A stretch of 64,000 nt of DNA from Saccharomycopsis fibuligera x Saccharomycopsis cf. fibuligera (Eukaryota; Ascomycota; Saccharomycetes; Ascoideales; Saccharomycopsidaceae): contig CP012816.1 in the NCBI GenBank assembly GCA_001936135.1, positions 3,097,501 to 3,161,500 of the forward strand. Direction: 5' to 3'. A model generated the notes under the pieces. The model did not search any database. It worked only from the letters and a program-made list of their open reading frames with translations, and was not told the DNA's origin. Within the stretch, counting starts at the first letter, position 1. Each line of letters opens with the position of its first letter. Both the position numbers and the translations under genes were made by a program. This document shows, piece after piece, positions 52,795-62,900 of the stretch.

Positions 52795-54558
52795 ATGATA
52801 GGGTCAACCTCTCCAAAGGATGTGCCTTTAACTGAAGACAATACGCATATTAGCAGCAACAACGATAATGGAGCTGAATCCGCAACACTTCCCTGCAGAA
52901 TAGGAACTGATACATCTCCAACTTTCAATGTGGACGACTTCAATGTCGTAACAGAAGGCAAAGCTAGTATCCTTTTTCCTAAACAAGAAAACGTTTTCTA
53001 CAATCCAATTCAACAATTCAATAGAGATCTTAGTGTTACGGCCATTCGTGCATGGAGTGACTTATACTTGAAAGAAATTAAAATAAAAAACAGAAAACGC
53101 AAATTTGATGTTTCTAAGAGTGAACCAAAGGAGGAAGCAGAACTCACAGCTGCTAAAAGCGCGAACGCTGACGGCGAACCGTTTAAACAAACAGTAGGTA
53201 CTAGTGATATTGCTGTACAAAGAAATAACGAAGAACTCAAGTATGAAGAGAAGGTCTTCAAACCAAAAATTAATATAATTGAAGCCTTGTCAGCCACGGG
53301 TCTTCGAGCAGTTAGATATGCTAAAGAAATTCCAAACATTGGTACTGTCGTTGCCAATGATTTGCTTCCTGCAGCAGTGGAAAACATCAAAAGAAATGTG
53401 GAATATAATAATGTTTCTAAGATAGTGAAGCCGAATTTGGGTGATGCCAACAAATTCATTCATCAACAACAAGGTAAACACTTTCAAGTGATTGATTTGG
53501 ATCCATACGGTACTGCTGCTCCATTTATAGACGCTGCAGTGCAAGCGGTGGAAAATGACGGAATTTTGCTCGTGACATGTACTGATTTAGCTGTACTTGC
53601 TGGTAATGGCTATCCGGAAAAATGTTTTGCATTGTATGGAGGCACTAACGTTAAGTCAGATGCTACCCATGAATCAGCTCTTAGATTGGTGCTCTCTATG
53701 ATTGCAAATAGCGCAGCTAAATACAAAAAATCAATTGAGCCATTATTGAGTTTGTCAATTGATTTTTACGTGAGATTGTTTGTGAAAGTTAAAACATCGC
53801 CTATATTAGTCAAAAGTTTGGCTTCCAATAGCATGATAACTTATTTGTGTACTGGTTGTTCGTCTGTCCATGGTCAGCCATTGGGGAAAATGACAATTAA
53901 AGAAGAAGACAAGAACAAGAAAAATCCTAATACCAAATATAGCTGGGCACAAGGACCACCGACGGGGCCTATGTGCTCTTTTTGCGGTGCCGTTCATCAT
54001 ATTTGTGGTCCAATGTGGGCAGGTAAATTACATAATAAGGAGTTCATACAGCGAGTATTGGAGATTAACGAAAAGGAGTTATCTGATGATATTTACAAGA
54101 CTAGAGAAAGAATTAAGGGCATGGTTACGTTAGCGTATCATGAGTTAGATGGAAGTGAGGCCCCATTTTACTTCTCACCTTCAAGAGTTGCTAGTATTTT
54201 AAAGATACCTTGCCCTTCCATTAGTTTGATTGTTTCAGGAATAGGAAGTTGTGGTTTTGATGCTTCCTTAACGCACGCACATCATGGGTGTATAAAAACC
54301 AATGCATCCTGGGCAGTAATTTGGGAGGTTTTTAAAAAGTACATTGAACAGAATAAGCTCATCAAGGATTGCGAGAAACTTAACAAGAATACTTTTGGAT
54401 ACAAGATATTAACCACAGATATTTTGCCAGAACTTGAAGTGACGTTCGATAAGACACATCCTGCGGCTAAAAAAGTTGACGATTTGAGGAAAGTGAAAAT
54501 TGTGAGGTTCCAGCAAAATCCAACAAAGAATTGGGGTCCAAAAGCTAGACCGGGCTGA
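52795..54558 (+). CDS. TRM1: tRNA (guanine26-N2)-dimethyltransferase
   Basis: SAM-dependent enzyme that makes m2,2G26 in tRNAs, in nucleus and, in S. cerevisiae, mitochondria. 587 residues. The core begins FNVVTEGKASILFPKQE and VFYNPIQQFNRDLSV. SAM-binding motifs are LSATGLRAVRYAKE, VVANDLLPAAVENIKRN and VIDLDPYGTAAPFID (catalytic DPYG). A four-cysteine zinc motif (CTGC...CSFC) and the end NPTKNWGPKARPG complete the family pattern. The first ~45 residues are acidic and show no mitochondrial presequence, and an in-frame TAA lies just before the ATG. No CTG codon in 587 codons. Confidence 0.97.
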   Translation: MIGSTSPKDVPLTEDNTHISSNNDNGAESATLPCRIGTDTSPTFNVDDFNVVTEGKASILFPKQENVFYNPIQQFNRDLSVTAIRAWSDLYLKEIKIKNRKRKFDVSKSEPKEEAELTAAKSANADGEPFKQTVGTSDIAVQRNNEELKYEEKVFKPKINIIEALSATGLRAVRYAKEIPNIGTVVANDLLPAAVENIKRNVEYNNVSKIVKPNLGDANKFIHQQQGKHFQVIDLDPYGTAAPFIDAAVQAVENDGILLVTCTDLAVLAGNGYPEKCFALYGGTNVKSDATHESALRLVLSMIANSAAKYKKSIEPLLSLSIDFYVRLFVKVKTSPILVKSLASNSMITYLCTGCSSVHGQPLGKMTIKEEDKNKKNPNTKYSWAQGPPTGPMCSFCGAVHHICGPMWAGKLHNKEFIQRVLEINEKELSDDIYKTRERIKGMVTLAYHELDGSEAPFYFSPSRVASILKIPCPSISLIVSGIGSCGFDASLTHAHHGCIKTNASWAVIWEVFKKYIEQNKLIKDCEKLNKNTFGYKILTTDILPELEVTFDKTHPAAKKVDDLRKVKIVRFQQNPTKNWGPKARPG

Positions 54559-55180
54559 TTGTTATACAATGTACATAATTCATTACTCTGTGTTTATACT
54601 TTATTTATAAAAGTGAATAAAAAGATTTTTTGTTTCTCGTTTTATGGAATTAGCTCCTACGGCTTCAACAGCAACAACAAGAGAAAAAAAAAAAAAAAAG
54701 AAAAAAAAGAAAAGCAGTCCTGCTCAAGACACTCCACATTAATTCACAGGTGATCAGCATCGAATATCATGGATCGGGAGGAAAGAACTTGTACATTAAT
54801 TTGCATGTTCCATTGCATGTAAATACATCTATCTGCATACATGAGGCTGACGGAACATAAACGAAATACGAAATAGTAAGAAAAACGAAATAAAAAAACG
54901 AGGGAAGTTGGTATATTGCAGTATACGGTGGGTTGAAGTTGAGCCATAGTCAAAGTATATAAGCCAGTGAGTGGAAGCAAAATTTCAGCTTCGCCTTGAT
55001 TGGTACTTCTTGTCATCCCGAATTTTGTTCGAAAAAAAAGGCAAAAAAAAAGAATATATTGGTTTTTTGCTGTTCGTTACGGCGTCAAGCCTAGATTCAT
55101 AGTTAAAAAAAAAAAAAAAAAGAAGATATGCCATATACGACAGTACAGACTATAACAGCAAAGGATTTAAAAAAGAAGAT
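54559..55180. other. Gap between TRM1 and tRNA gene
   Basis: 622 bp, A-rich on the right (A17 near 55105-55121). Holds the pol III terminator of the tRNA at its right end (six T on the minus strand at 55170-55175 region). No other feature. Confidence 0.5.
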
Positions 55181-55308
55181 GTTGGTAATGAGATTCGAAC
55201 TCATGCCCCTCTAAGAGACCTGCGAGATCACGCTGCCTCACCCTGAAGTGAAGGTGTATAAGCAGCTTCAACCTGAAGCAGGCGCGTTCACCACTCCGCC
55301 ATACCAAC
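55181..55308 (-). tRNA. tL(CAG): tRNA-Leu-like, anticodon CAG, with 47-nt intron
   Basis: Class II tRNA that would read CUG. All stems pair perfectly: acceptor GTTGGTA/TACCAAC, D-stem GCG/CGC, anticodon stem CCTGC/GCAGG, T-stem ATGAG/CTCAT with loop TTCGAAT. Anticodon CAG is at 55275-55273, with T33 and G37. The intron is 55271-55225, at the canonical position after base 37. The variable arm has 14 nt. The discriminator is A73 (55180), and six T follow as terminator. A box (TGGCGGAGTGG) and B box (GTTCGAATC) are intact. A35, G37 and A73 are leucine-type identity elements in yeast; Ser tRNAs normally have G73, and CUG-Ser tRNAs of Candida have G33. Leu is therefore my call, with Ser charging possible through the long arm. 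Confidence 0.9.
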
Positions 55309-56719
55309 TGCTCTTGATATGCTGTTTGGTTTGTTTTCCTCAGAGCTTGTTTATCAAGTTTTGGCCTTGTCTGCTAGTGTGCAGCTCTCTCAGTGTGTGT
55401 TTTTGTGGCACAAGCGGCGGCCAGAACAAGCGGCGGCTCACAAGCTGCATAATAATTCTGCTGCTTGGTTTTGTGCTATCAGAGACACAGGTTAATTATC
55501 ATTACACAGTCTTTGTATACCTTTCTTTTATGGACTTTCTGTTTGCTTTGACAGTGAGGAGTAAATTTAACATAGTTTTTGGTTCCTCTTATTTTCCGGG
55601 ATATTCTTTGTAAATGAGCAGCAGTACATTGAAGTTCATATATACCCAAAAATACTATAGCATGTCTAATGGCTTATCTGAATATACTAGAAACCTGACG
55701 TAGCATCAATTCTTTAAAAACTAAAGAATGGTGTATTAATGCGCTTTTCAGTTTTTTCCAAGCTTGAAAATCAATTGGTACAGCCCAGGTGTTTACAAAT
55801 ATTAGCTACAATCCACTTACTACGCAGGGTGGCCAGAAGTCTCAATACCTTTTTCAAACGTGTAACCTTTCCCAAATAGTGAAACAGTTTCATGATGCCT
55901 TTGCTATTTATTCAAGATTCAAAAGGAAACCACCCCAGGGTGGGAATTTGTTTTTAACAAACTGCGGCAACCATATAACTCATATTCTAGATTGAAAGAA
56001 TTTATGATGAGGTTCTTAAGTTCTAAGTCATTATAATCAAATTGATATGCCCTGAACTTATCGAAAGCTGTATTTCTTCCTGATTTTCTGCTCAATAATG
56101 TGCGTGTTGAGTGCCATTTTAATCATTAGCTTTATCATTATTATTTTGTTGTGTTCGGTAGTCGGTTTTTTAGTTCTTCAAGCGCCTTGAATGGGCATTT
56201 CTGATGCTGGAATATAGCAAAATTGATAGCCTTTCGTGAGAAAATCATATAATTTTAGCAGCATTGTACCAACAAGCCACTTCTATGGACCACTTACAGC
56301 ATATTATGGTGTTGTTGTCAAGAAATACAGTTTTGACTATTTTTCAAACAGAAACCTTTTTTCTTTTGACATGCCGCTCGCATCGGTTTGGCTTCCACAA
56401 AACCGCTACTCGGTGATCCTTTGCGGCGCATCTTCTTGCATATGTACCCATAATATTGTCACAGGGCCAGGAACTGTTCAGAGAAAGGAGATTTAAAAAC
56501 ACTTGATTTTAAAATACACTGAACTTTAATTGACCGTATCCTAGAAACTATGCTTCTATTGCCACCGGTATGGTAAAGTTAAGCAGATATTGAACCAGGA
56601 CAACGGTCCACATGCAAGTTTACACAAATTTTGATTAAATCAACAAATCAATAATACATTAATAGAAAAAAAAAAAGATATTAAAAAACACTACTACAAA
56701 CATCTACATTAAACACAAC
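55309..56719. other. Gap right of the tRNA gene
   Basis: 1.4 kb without a recognised gene. The 121-codon frame at 55248-55613 overlaps the tRNA and is not credible; the 86-codon frame at 56236-56496 has no family features. Confidence 0.5.
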
Positions 56720-57061
56720 TCAGTAATCCTGCAAAACCATAGCGATCTTTGTGAGCTTATCCAATAATGCCACATGCACCCTCATCAACTCGCCGTTTTC
56801 AGTTATTAGTGCACCAACCTGCTCGTGAATATCTTTTCCCATATCTTGCATTTCTCGAACGCATTGATCAATCACGACAGCTTCCATTCTTCTTAGTTCT
56901 TCCATACCCGCGTGCATCGCCTCTGTATATTGTATCCGATGATACTCTAAATCATCAGCAATATCCTGGTATTGTTCAAGCTGGTCATATAACGAAACAA
57001 GACGATCATCATTTGAGTCGAATACCAAACTTTCTAGAGAGGGTATGCGATTTCGAAGCAT
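56720..57061 (-). CDS. Small helical protein (113 aa), unassigned
   Basis: ATG at 57061, product predicted almost fully helical with coiled-coil character (YDQLEQYQDIADDLEYHRI, ELRRMEAVVIDQCVREMQDM, ENGELMRVHVALLDKLTKIA). Codon use and composition are gene-like in contrast to nearby random frames. Size and structure resemble subunits of small coiled-coil assemblies (DASH, BLOC-1, Mediator or kinetochore subunits), but I cannot choose. No membrane or catalytic motif. On the minus strand upstream of a 1.2-kb gap. Confidence 0.7.
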   Translation of the reverse strand: MLRNRIPSLESLVFDSNDDRLVSLYDQLEQYQDIADDLEYHRIQYTEAMHAGMEELRRMEAVVIDQCVREMQDMGKDIHEQVGALITENGELMRVHVALLDKLTKIAMVLQDY

Positions 57062-58221
57062 TTTTTATGTTCGATATTACTTTCGTATTGGTATACTCAA
57101 GGCCTATTGAAAGTCAATAATAGCGCAACTAGAGAGAAATGTTTTGCCTGTAGGTAATCATTATTTTCGGTTAAAAGCAATAGACATGTTTTTCTTATAT
57201 AAAAGTTTCTTCCACCTGGTATGATTCTCTCTCTGCTGACTATGACCCTTGTCATTCAGCGAAATGGACTCTTATTTATTATTAATGCATAGCTTCCCGC
57301 ATGTCTCCACCTCTTGCTGCGCCTAATATGTTTGTTTTTTCTTGCCACCGCTGCTCGCTATTGGGCAAGAATATCTCACTCAAGATGCCTTGAGGCTCCC
57401 TCAGACATTACTATTTATGCTGTATCAGATCTATTTACGATACGGTACAAAGCAATACCCAGCATATGTGTCGAATTGGGATGAAATTAATAATTTTATT
57501 TATTTTCAATCAAACTTTGTAGAAATGTTTTTTCTAGCCTTAGACTCTACCTCACAACAATCAACCTATAAGCTTGTTATAAAATGAGAGATTTTGACTT
57601 TCAAATGAGTTCAACAGGAAAGCTGTTTTTGGGAAATAACATTGCAAGGCGTAATCTTGTAAATTTTGATTTATTATGCCAGATTGTGTTGCACCTTCCT
57701 CTATACACATCTCGTACGCATATTCAATTTTCAAGGACAACGATCATAAGATCTAGTGCAGGGCTACTTGCTTCAACCTCGGACTGTAACTAGTACTTAG
57801 TTTCACTCTGAGACCCTGATCCGCTATGCCTTCTACAACGACATTAAAAAGTTGTATTCTTCTCCATTTAGCTGTAGGGACTTAGACATCGTCAGCATCC
57901 TCTTTTTAATTTCGCCATCAATATATACATGAACTTCTTGAACTGAACCTCCATAGCAATAGCAGGAGCAACACAGCAAAAAGCTGACAATTTAAAACTA
58001 AATTAAAGAAAGACTGACATAGGCTCCACTTACTCGCAAGTTTATTTCAAGCTACCCCCTCACCAAAAAAAAAAAAAAAATAGAGTTTTTTGGAAAATAT
58101 TTTTAACTACCTTGTTTGTCCGGCTAACTACTTTTTGACTGTGTAACGCGTTAGTATACAGGCGATAAAGGTCGGCAGAATTATCTCAAGATGAACGACC
58201 AACTACCTCAACATTATAACG
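57062..58221. other. Gap between small helical gene and KEN-box gene
   Basis: 1.16 kb, AT-rich, A tract near 58065-58081. Open frames at 57342-57793 show no family features. No RNA gene seen. Confidence 0.5.
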
Positions 58222-59658
58222 TTAAGAAGATATTATCTGCCAATTATAATACGCTGTGAGAGATCCACTGTTTGGAATCATTTCAATACTATTGGTATCC
58301 TTTTCATTTCTCATGGAAGTCTTTGGTGTCTCATGGAACTCATAGATTTGAATTTTACAGCCACGGCAAAACTTCTGTTGGAACTCTTCGCTCTGCAGCG
58401 TATTAAACTTGATCAAATAGCATGGAATAATGTCTTTCGTTGTTTTTTTGTACTCTCTGCTATCATAGCACTGTTTCAACACCACAAAAAACGCATTGTG
58501 TGACATCTGTTTATATTTGAGCATAGTGTATGTTGGGTCAAGATTGCTCAAAAGACGTGAAGTTCCATGAGCTTCAGATTGATGTTTTGCGTTATCTTTC
58601 GACTGACAAACATAGTAATGATTACTGTACTTTTTATATAATCTTTCAAATGAATCATAGAGCCCGAATGTGACTGCATTGGTGGAACAAATACTAGAAC
58701 TATATGAATCAGACAACAAGTTCTGTTTGCCACGCTTTAAAGGTGAATATTTGAATGATTCCTTAAATTGGTTTTTGCTAGCCCTTAATTGACCTTTTTT
58801 AATATCTCTTACATTGTCTTTTTCATAATAGGTATGTGAATTACGTTCAGATAATGCTTCTTTACCACCTTTTAGTACAACAAAGTGGTAGGGAAAGTAT
58901 AAGAATTTTAACAGCTTGATACTATCGTTGCTTTTTATAGCTTGAAATTCGAAGTCCCGAAGTACCTCAGTGACAGGCTTCTTGTCACTTAGGGAACTTT
59001 TTATTGATGGCACCAGTGAGTCTTTTTGACCTATATTTCTGACTAAATTGCTGACAGAAAACTTAGGTTTCGGTTGGCATTCAGCATTATTAACGCCGTT
59101 GCAACTGTGCAACTCCTCAATATCTTTAATTTTCTTTGCAGAGCTGAAACTGTTGCTTATGTCAGCTGAAGAACTACTACTTGCGAAACTATTTTCCTCT
59201 ATCTCAATCAGTACATTATGCTCTGACGAGACCTTTGATATATTCAGTAAATCTCTCTCCCACTGCATTTCACCTTCGTCGCTTGACAAAATTTGATCTT
59301 CTTGAGATAGTACATGCGATTTTTGATTCAATGAAGACACTTGGCTCAACGGGATTTTTTGTTTATTATGTGATTGCAAATGAGGGCTCAAACCACCGTA
59401 AACTATAGAAGAATATTCCTTTTGCCTTTTTGCAGGACGATTTGCTGTAGTAGGATCTATATTTTCCTTGTCTTCATACCGGAACTGATTATGAAACTTA
59501 TCCACTAGAAACCTCACGGGCGTGCTTTTAGCATTGGATGACTCTGACTCTTCTGATATATCAAAATTAGCCTTTCGTTTCTTAGTATTATGACACAAAT
59601 CATTGAAGTTTTGATCTCCAGAGATATTTGATAGCCGAAGGCCTTTGTTTTTTGCCAT
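58222..59658 (-). CDS. Unassigned nuclear-type protein with KEN box
   Basis: 478 residues from the first ATG at 59658 (MAKNKGLRLSNIS). N-terminal half is disordered, with basic clusters (KKRKANF, RPAKRQKE) that look like nuclear localisation signals, a KEN box at residues 64-66 (YEDKENIDP) that would allow APC/C-mediated destruction, a TPVR site and acidic/hydrophobic VLIEIEEN, which resembles a SUMO-interacting motif. The C-terminal half is ordered (LLKFLYFPYHFVVLKGG, HNAFFVVLKQC, IPCYLIKF, FCRGCKIQIYEFHE); the last stretch looks like beta strands of an OB-like fold. A cell-cycle-regulated chromosome or repair factor is an inference; I do not recognise the family. Confidence 0.8.
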   Translation of the reverse strand: MAKNKGLRLSNISGDQNFNDLCHNTKKRKANFDISEESESSNAKSTPVRFLVDKFHNQFRYEDKENIDPTTANRPAKRQKEYSSIVYGGLSPHLQSHNKQKIPLSQVSSLNQKSHVLSQEDQILSSDEGEMQWERDLLNISKVSSEHNVLIEIEENSFASSSSSADISNSFSSAKKIKDIEELHSCNGVNNAECQPKPKFSVSNLVRNIGQKDSLVPSIKSSLSDKKPVTEVLRDFEFQAIKSNDSIKLLKFLYFPYHFVVLKGGKEALSERNSHTYYEKDNVRDIKKGQLRASKNQFKESFKYSPLKRGKQNLLSDSYSSSICSTNAVTFGLYDSFERLYKKYSNHYYVCQSKDNAKHQSEAHGTSRLLSNLDPTYTMLKYKQMSHNAFFVVLKQCYDSREYKKTTKDIIPCYLIKFNTLQSEEFQQKFCRGCKIQIYEFHETPKTSMRNEKDTNSIEMIPNSGSLTAYYNWQIISS

Positions 59659-59989
59659 GATTAGTACCACCTAGTAATTTTAAAGAACACGCTGATTTAC
59701 AATATTTTAAATACTTTGGTGAAACTTCTTTTGAAAGCTATATACCATAGTGTTGTCGAAAGATTTGCTAGCCAAAGCTATTTGGATCCTATCGTATGTT
59801 GTTTGTTGAGCAACAAAGCAAAAGGTCTTCAGCAGGGCACGAATATGGAAGATGTTCGCCTAACTTTATCGGTTATGTGCCCGGATATTTTCCAATATAC
59901 CCAAGAAAAACACTTACAAAGGATCTAACATATTACTTTATATAAAGAGGACATACAAGCTGTAAATAAACTATGCATAAAAATTTTTC
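59659..59989. other. Promoter of KEN-box gene / SGD1 3' flank
   Basis: 331 bp. No gene; the 70-codon frame at 59716-59928 starts without ATG and has no family features. Confidence 0.5.
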
Positions 59990-62900
59990 TCAATCCATTT
60001 TGATTTGGCAAATGCGATCAATTCCCCAGTGTATCCGCTTTTGATACTTTTTCTTCATGAAAGTCGAATTTTTTACTTGTTTTCTCAAAAATAGTTGAAC
60101 CCCTTTGAGTAAAATAGGATCTGCAATTTTCTCAAATCTGTTTTGTAATGCAGTATCGTTAAATGTATCTCTTTTGCTCTGTTCACTTTTGGACCCTTCA
60201 CTTTTCTTGATAATTTCTTCAAAAAATGTAATGAACAATATTTCAAGGAAGAGTCTAGTATCTTCATTAATGGTTAAAAAATTAACCACCCTGAAGAGGT
60301 TTAATTGTAATGAACCAATACCCATCATAAACCCATAAATTTTAGCAGAATTGACTAATTTTTGTAGTTTAACATCCTCCGTTTCACTTTCATCATCCAA
60401 ATTATTCTTGATTCGTGTCTTGAAAGCATCGTTAACATCGTCAGGATCGTCTAAGTTATCTTCCAAATCGTTTTCATTGTTCAACTCCTTGATCAAATTC
60501 CATAAGCAAAATTGAAAGCTTTTACGGAAATTGTGACCTGTACATAGTTTACTGGCAAGTAATCCATAAAACTTATTAAAGCCCGGTTCGATTTGCTGAC
60601 AATGTAATAAAATACTTGGGATTTCACGTTGCTGAGATCTTTTTAAACGTAATTTATCAAGCTTCGTGAAAGCATCTATGTAATCATCACTAGACATTAT
60701 ACTGATGAAAATAGCTCTTCTGATATCATTGTTCATGCGATGTGCCTTAGCCAATTCCACCCAGTTAGGTTCTGATGAATCAAGTATGTCGCTGATTGCC
60801 TCTTCGTTCACATTTTCAAAAACTAAGCTATCATCCACATTAGAACTTGATGTTTCGTTTGTGAAATCTTTACCTTTCCATGCAGAACCAGTAAGCCACC
60901 ACTTTCCACGTTTATCAATATTGTGAATATCATCCAAAGTGATTGTAAGTGGGTCATGAATTTTGTTGTTGTTTATAGTACCCAAGTATTTTTTCATCTT
61001 GGTAATTAATTGCATAGTGTTTTCACTACTAGCTTCATTCTTTTTCGTCTTATTATTTTTTAAATTGTCAATGGATTCAATTAAAAATTCTGTTCTCGGG
61101 GTGAGTTTTTTGCCCTTTGTACTTTCATACATTAATGAAACGATTTCTTTTAAAGCCAGTGGATCATCAGATCTAAGCTGGCTGCCGGTATTCTTCATCA
61201 TTCTTAACAATAATTCAGAGTTGTATTCATTAAGGTCGCCGATTAAAACTCTAATAATGTCATAGATCAAATTACAGTTGACCACTTGCAAAGTGTAACA
61301 GAATGTTAGCAATGATAACAAGTTACTTGATTCTTTCTTTTTATCATCTTTATTTCTCTGATAGTATGATTCAAAATTTTCAACTAATGTTTGAGAAAAA
61401 TATACCAAAAACTCAACTCCCTGCAATCTATATATTGCAGCAACCAAAGCAGCATGTAAGACCACAAAGCTGTCCAACAATCTTGATTGCAAGTAAATAC
61501 TCTCTAAAATTATCTTTGTTAAAATTTCGTTGATCAAGTGTCTTGGATTGTCAAAATATAGTGTGTTGATTTCGTTGGCAATCACCAAAAGGTTTACCTC
61601 TGACAACTTATTCAACTGTCCTTTTATCGATCTTTGAATTTTAATTCTTTCTTGTTCGTCCTCAGTGAGCTGTACCTTTCTTAAAGCTGGAGGAACATAT
61701 CTGCGCGGCTGACTGTTATCAAGTGCAGCAGGTGCAACAGGTGCAACAGCTGGTATATATGGATTTTCTCTAGCATTTGATTCTTGGGGTTTGATATATT
61801 CCTCACCTTCATTCTCAACATCAGATTCACTATTTCCCTCACTTTTGTCATTAGGATCATCATCAAAATCACTATGACCTCCGCCTGCAGCATATTCGTC
61901 AATAAAATCAAGACCATCGAATAACCCACCAATCAAATCATCATCGTCAGCCTTCTTTAACTTCATGCCCTTGAGGCCCAATTTTTTAGCATAATATTTC
62001 ATTTCCTCTTCATCTTTTTTCATATCCTCCGCTAAAAAACTAGGAACAGCATACTCTTTTTTACTTTTCTGTTTACTTTTTATCTCCTCCTTAGCTTTCA
62101 ATGATTTTTTAGCATCATCAATACCAGATTTCTTTCCTAGCTTTGCTCTTTTCAAAGCTGCAAACACATCCTCTGCTGTTTGAGGCTGATCAGGACCTTC
62201 TAAATCACTGATCTCATCACTGTCACCTGAAAAATCGGATAAATCACCCTCAACATCATTTTTGTCAGACTTACCATTTAGCTCTTCCATAATCTCTTTA
62301 GCAGTTTTTGGTCTGTTTGCAGTGTCAACTTTTTTGGTAACCTTGACCTCTCTTTCGCTCTTATTCTTGTTTCCGCCGTTCAATTTGGCTTTTTTCAATG
62401 CTTCAAAAACTTCTGCTGGTGTCTTTGGTTGATTTTCGCCTTCAAGATCGCTTATCTCATCACTATCTCCAGAAAAATCCAGGGATTCATTGCTATCATC
62501 TGTACTATTCCCATCTTTAGTAGTGGCGCTTTGTTTGTTATTTTGCAAATTTTCCATGATTTCTTTAGCTGTCTTAGGTCTTTTAATATCACCTTTCTGC
62601 ACATTTCTAACCTTTTTCTTGTGCTTCTGAGACTGTTTGGCTACGTCTAAGCCTAACTTCTTTCTTTTCAAGGCTTCGAAAACTTCAGCAGCTGTTTTTG
62701 GTTGATCTGGACCATCTAAATCACTGAACTCGTCGCTATCCGAGTACCCTTCGTCGCTCTCAAAACTATCATCTTCATTCTCCTGACTTTCATCATAAAA
62801 GTCCAGCTTCTTATATACGGGTCTTACCTGCTTGACAGTATTTAATGTCTCATCAAATGAAACAGACTTCTTGCTTGACTTAACGTTATTATTGGTTGAG

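Noticed and set aside
55248-55613. 121-codon open frame on the plus strand
   Set aside because: It starts inside the intron-containing tRNA gene on the opposite strand and has no family features.
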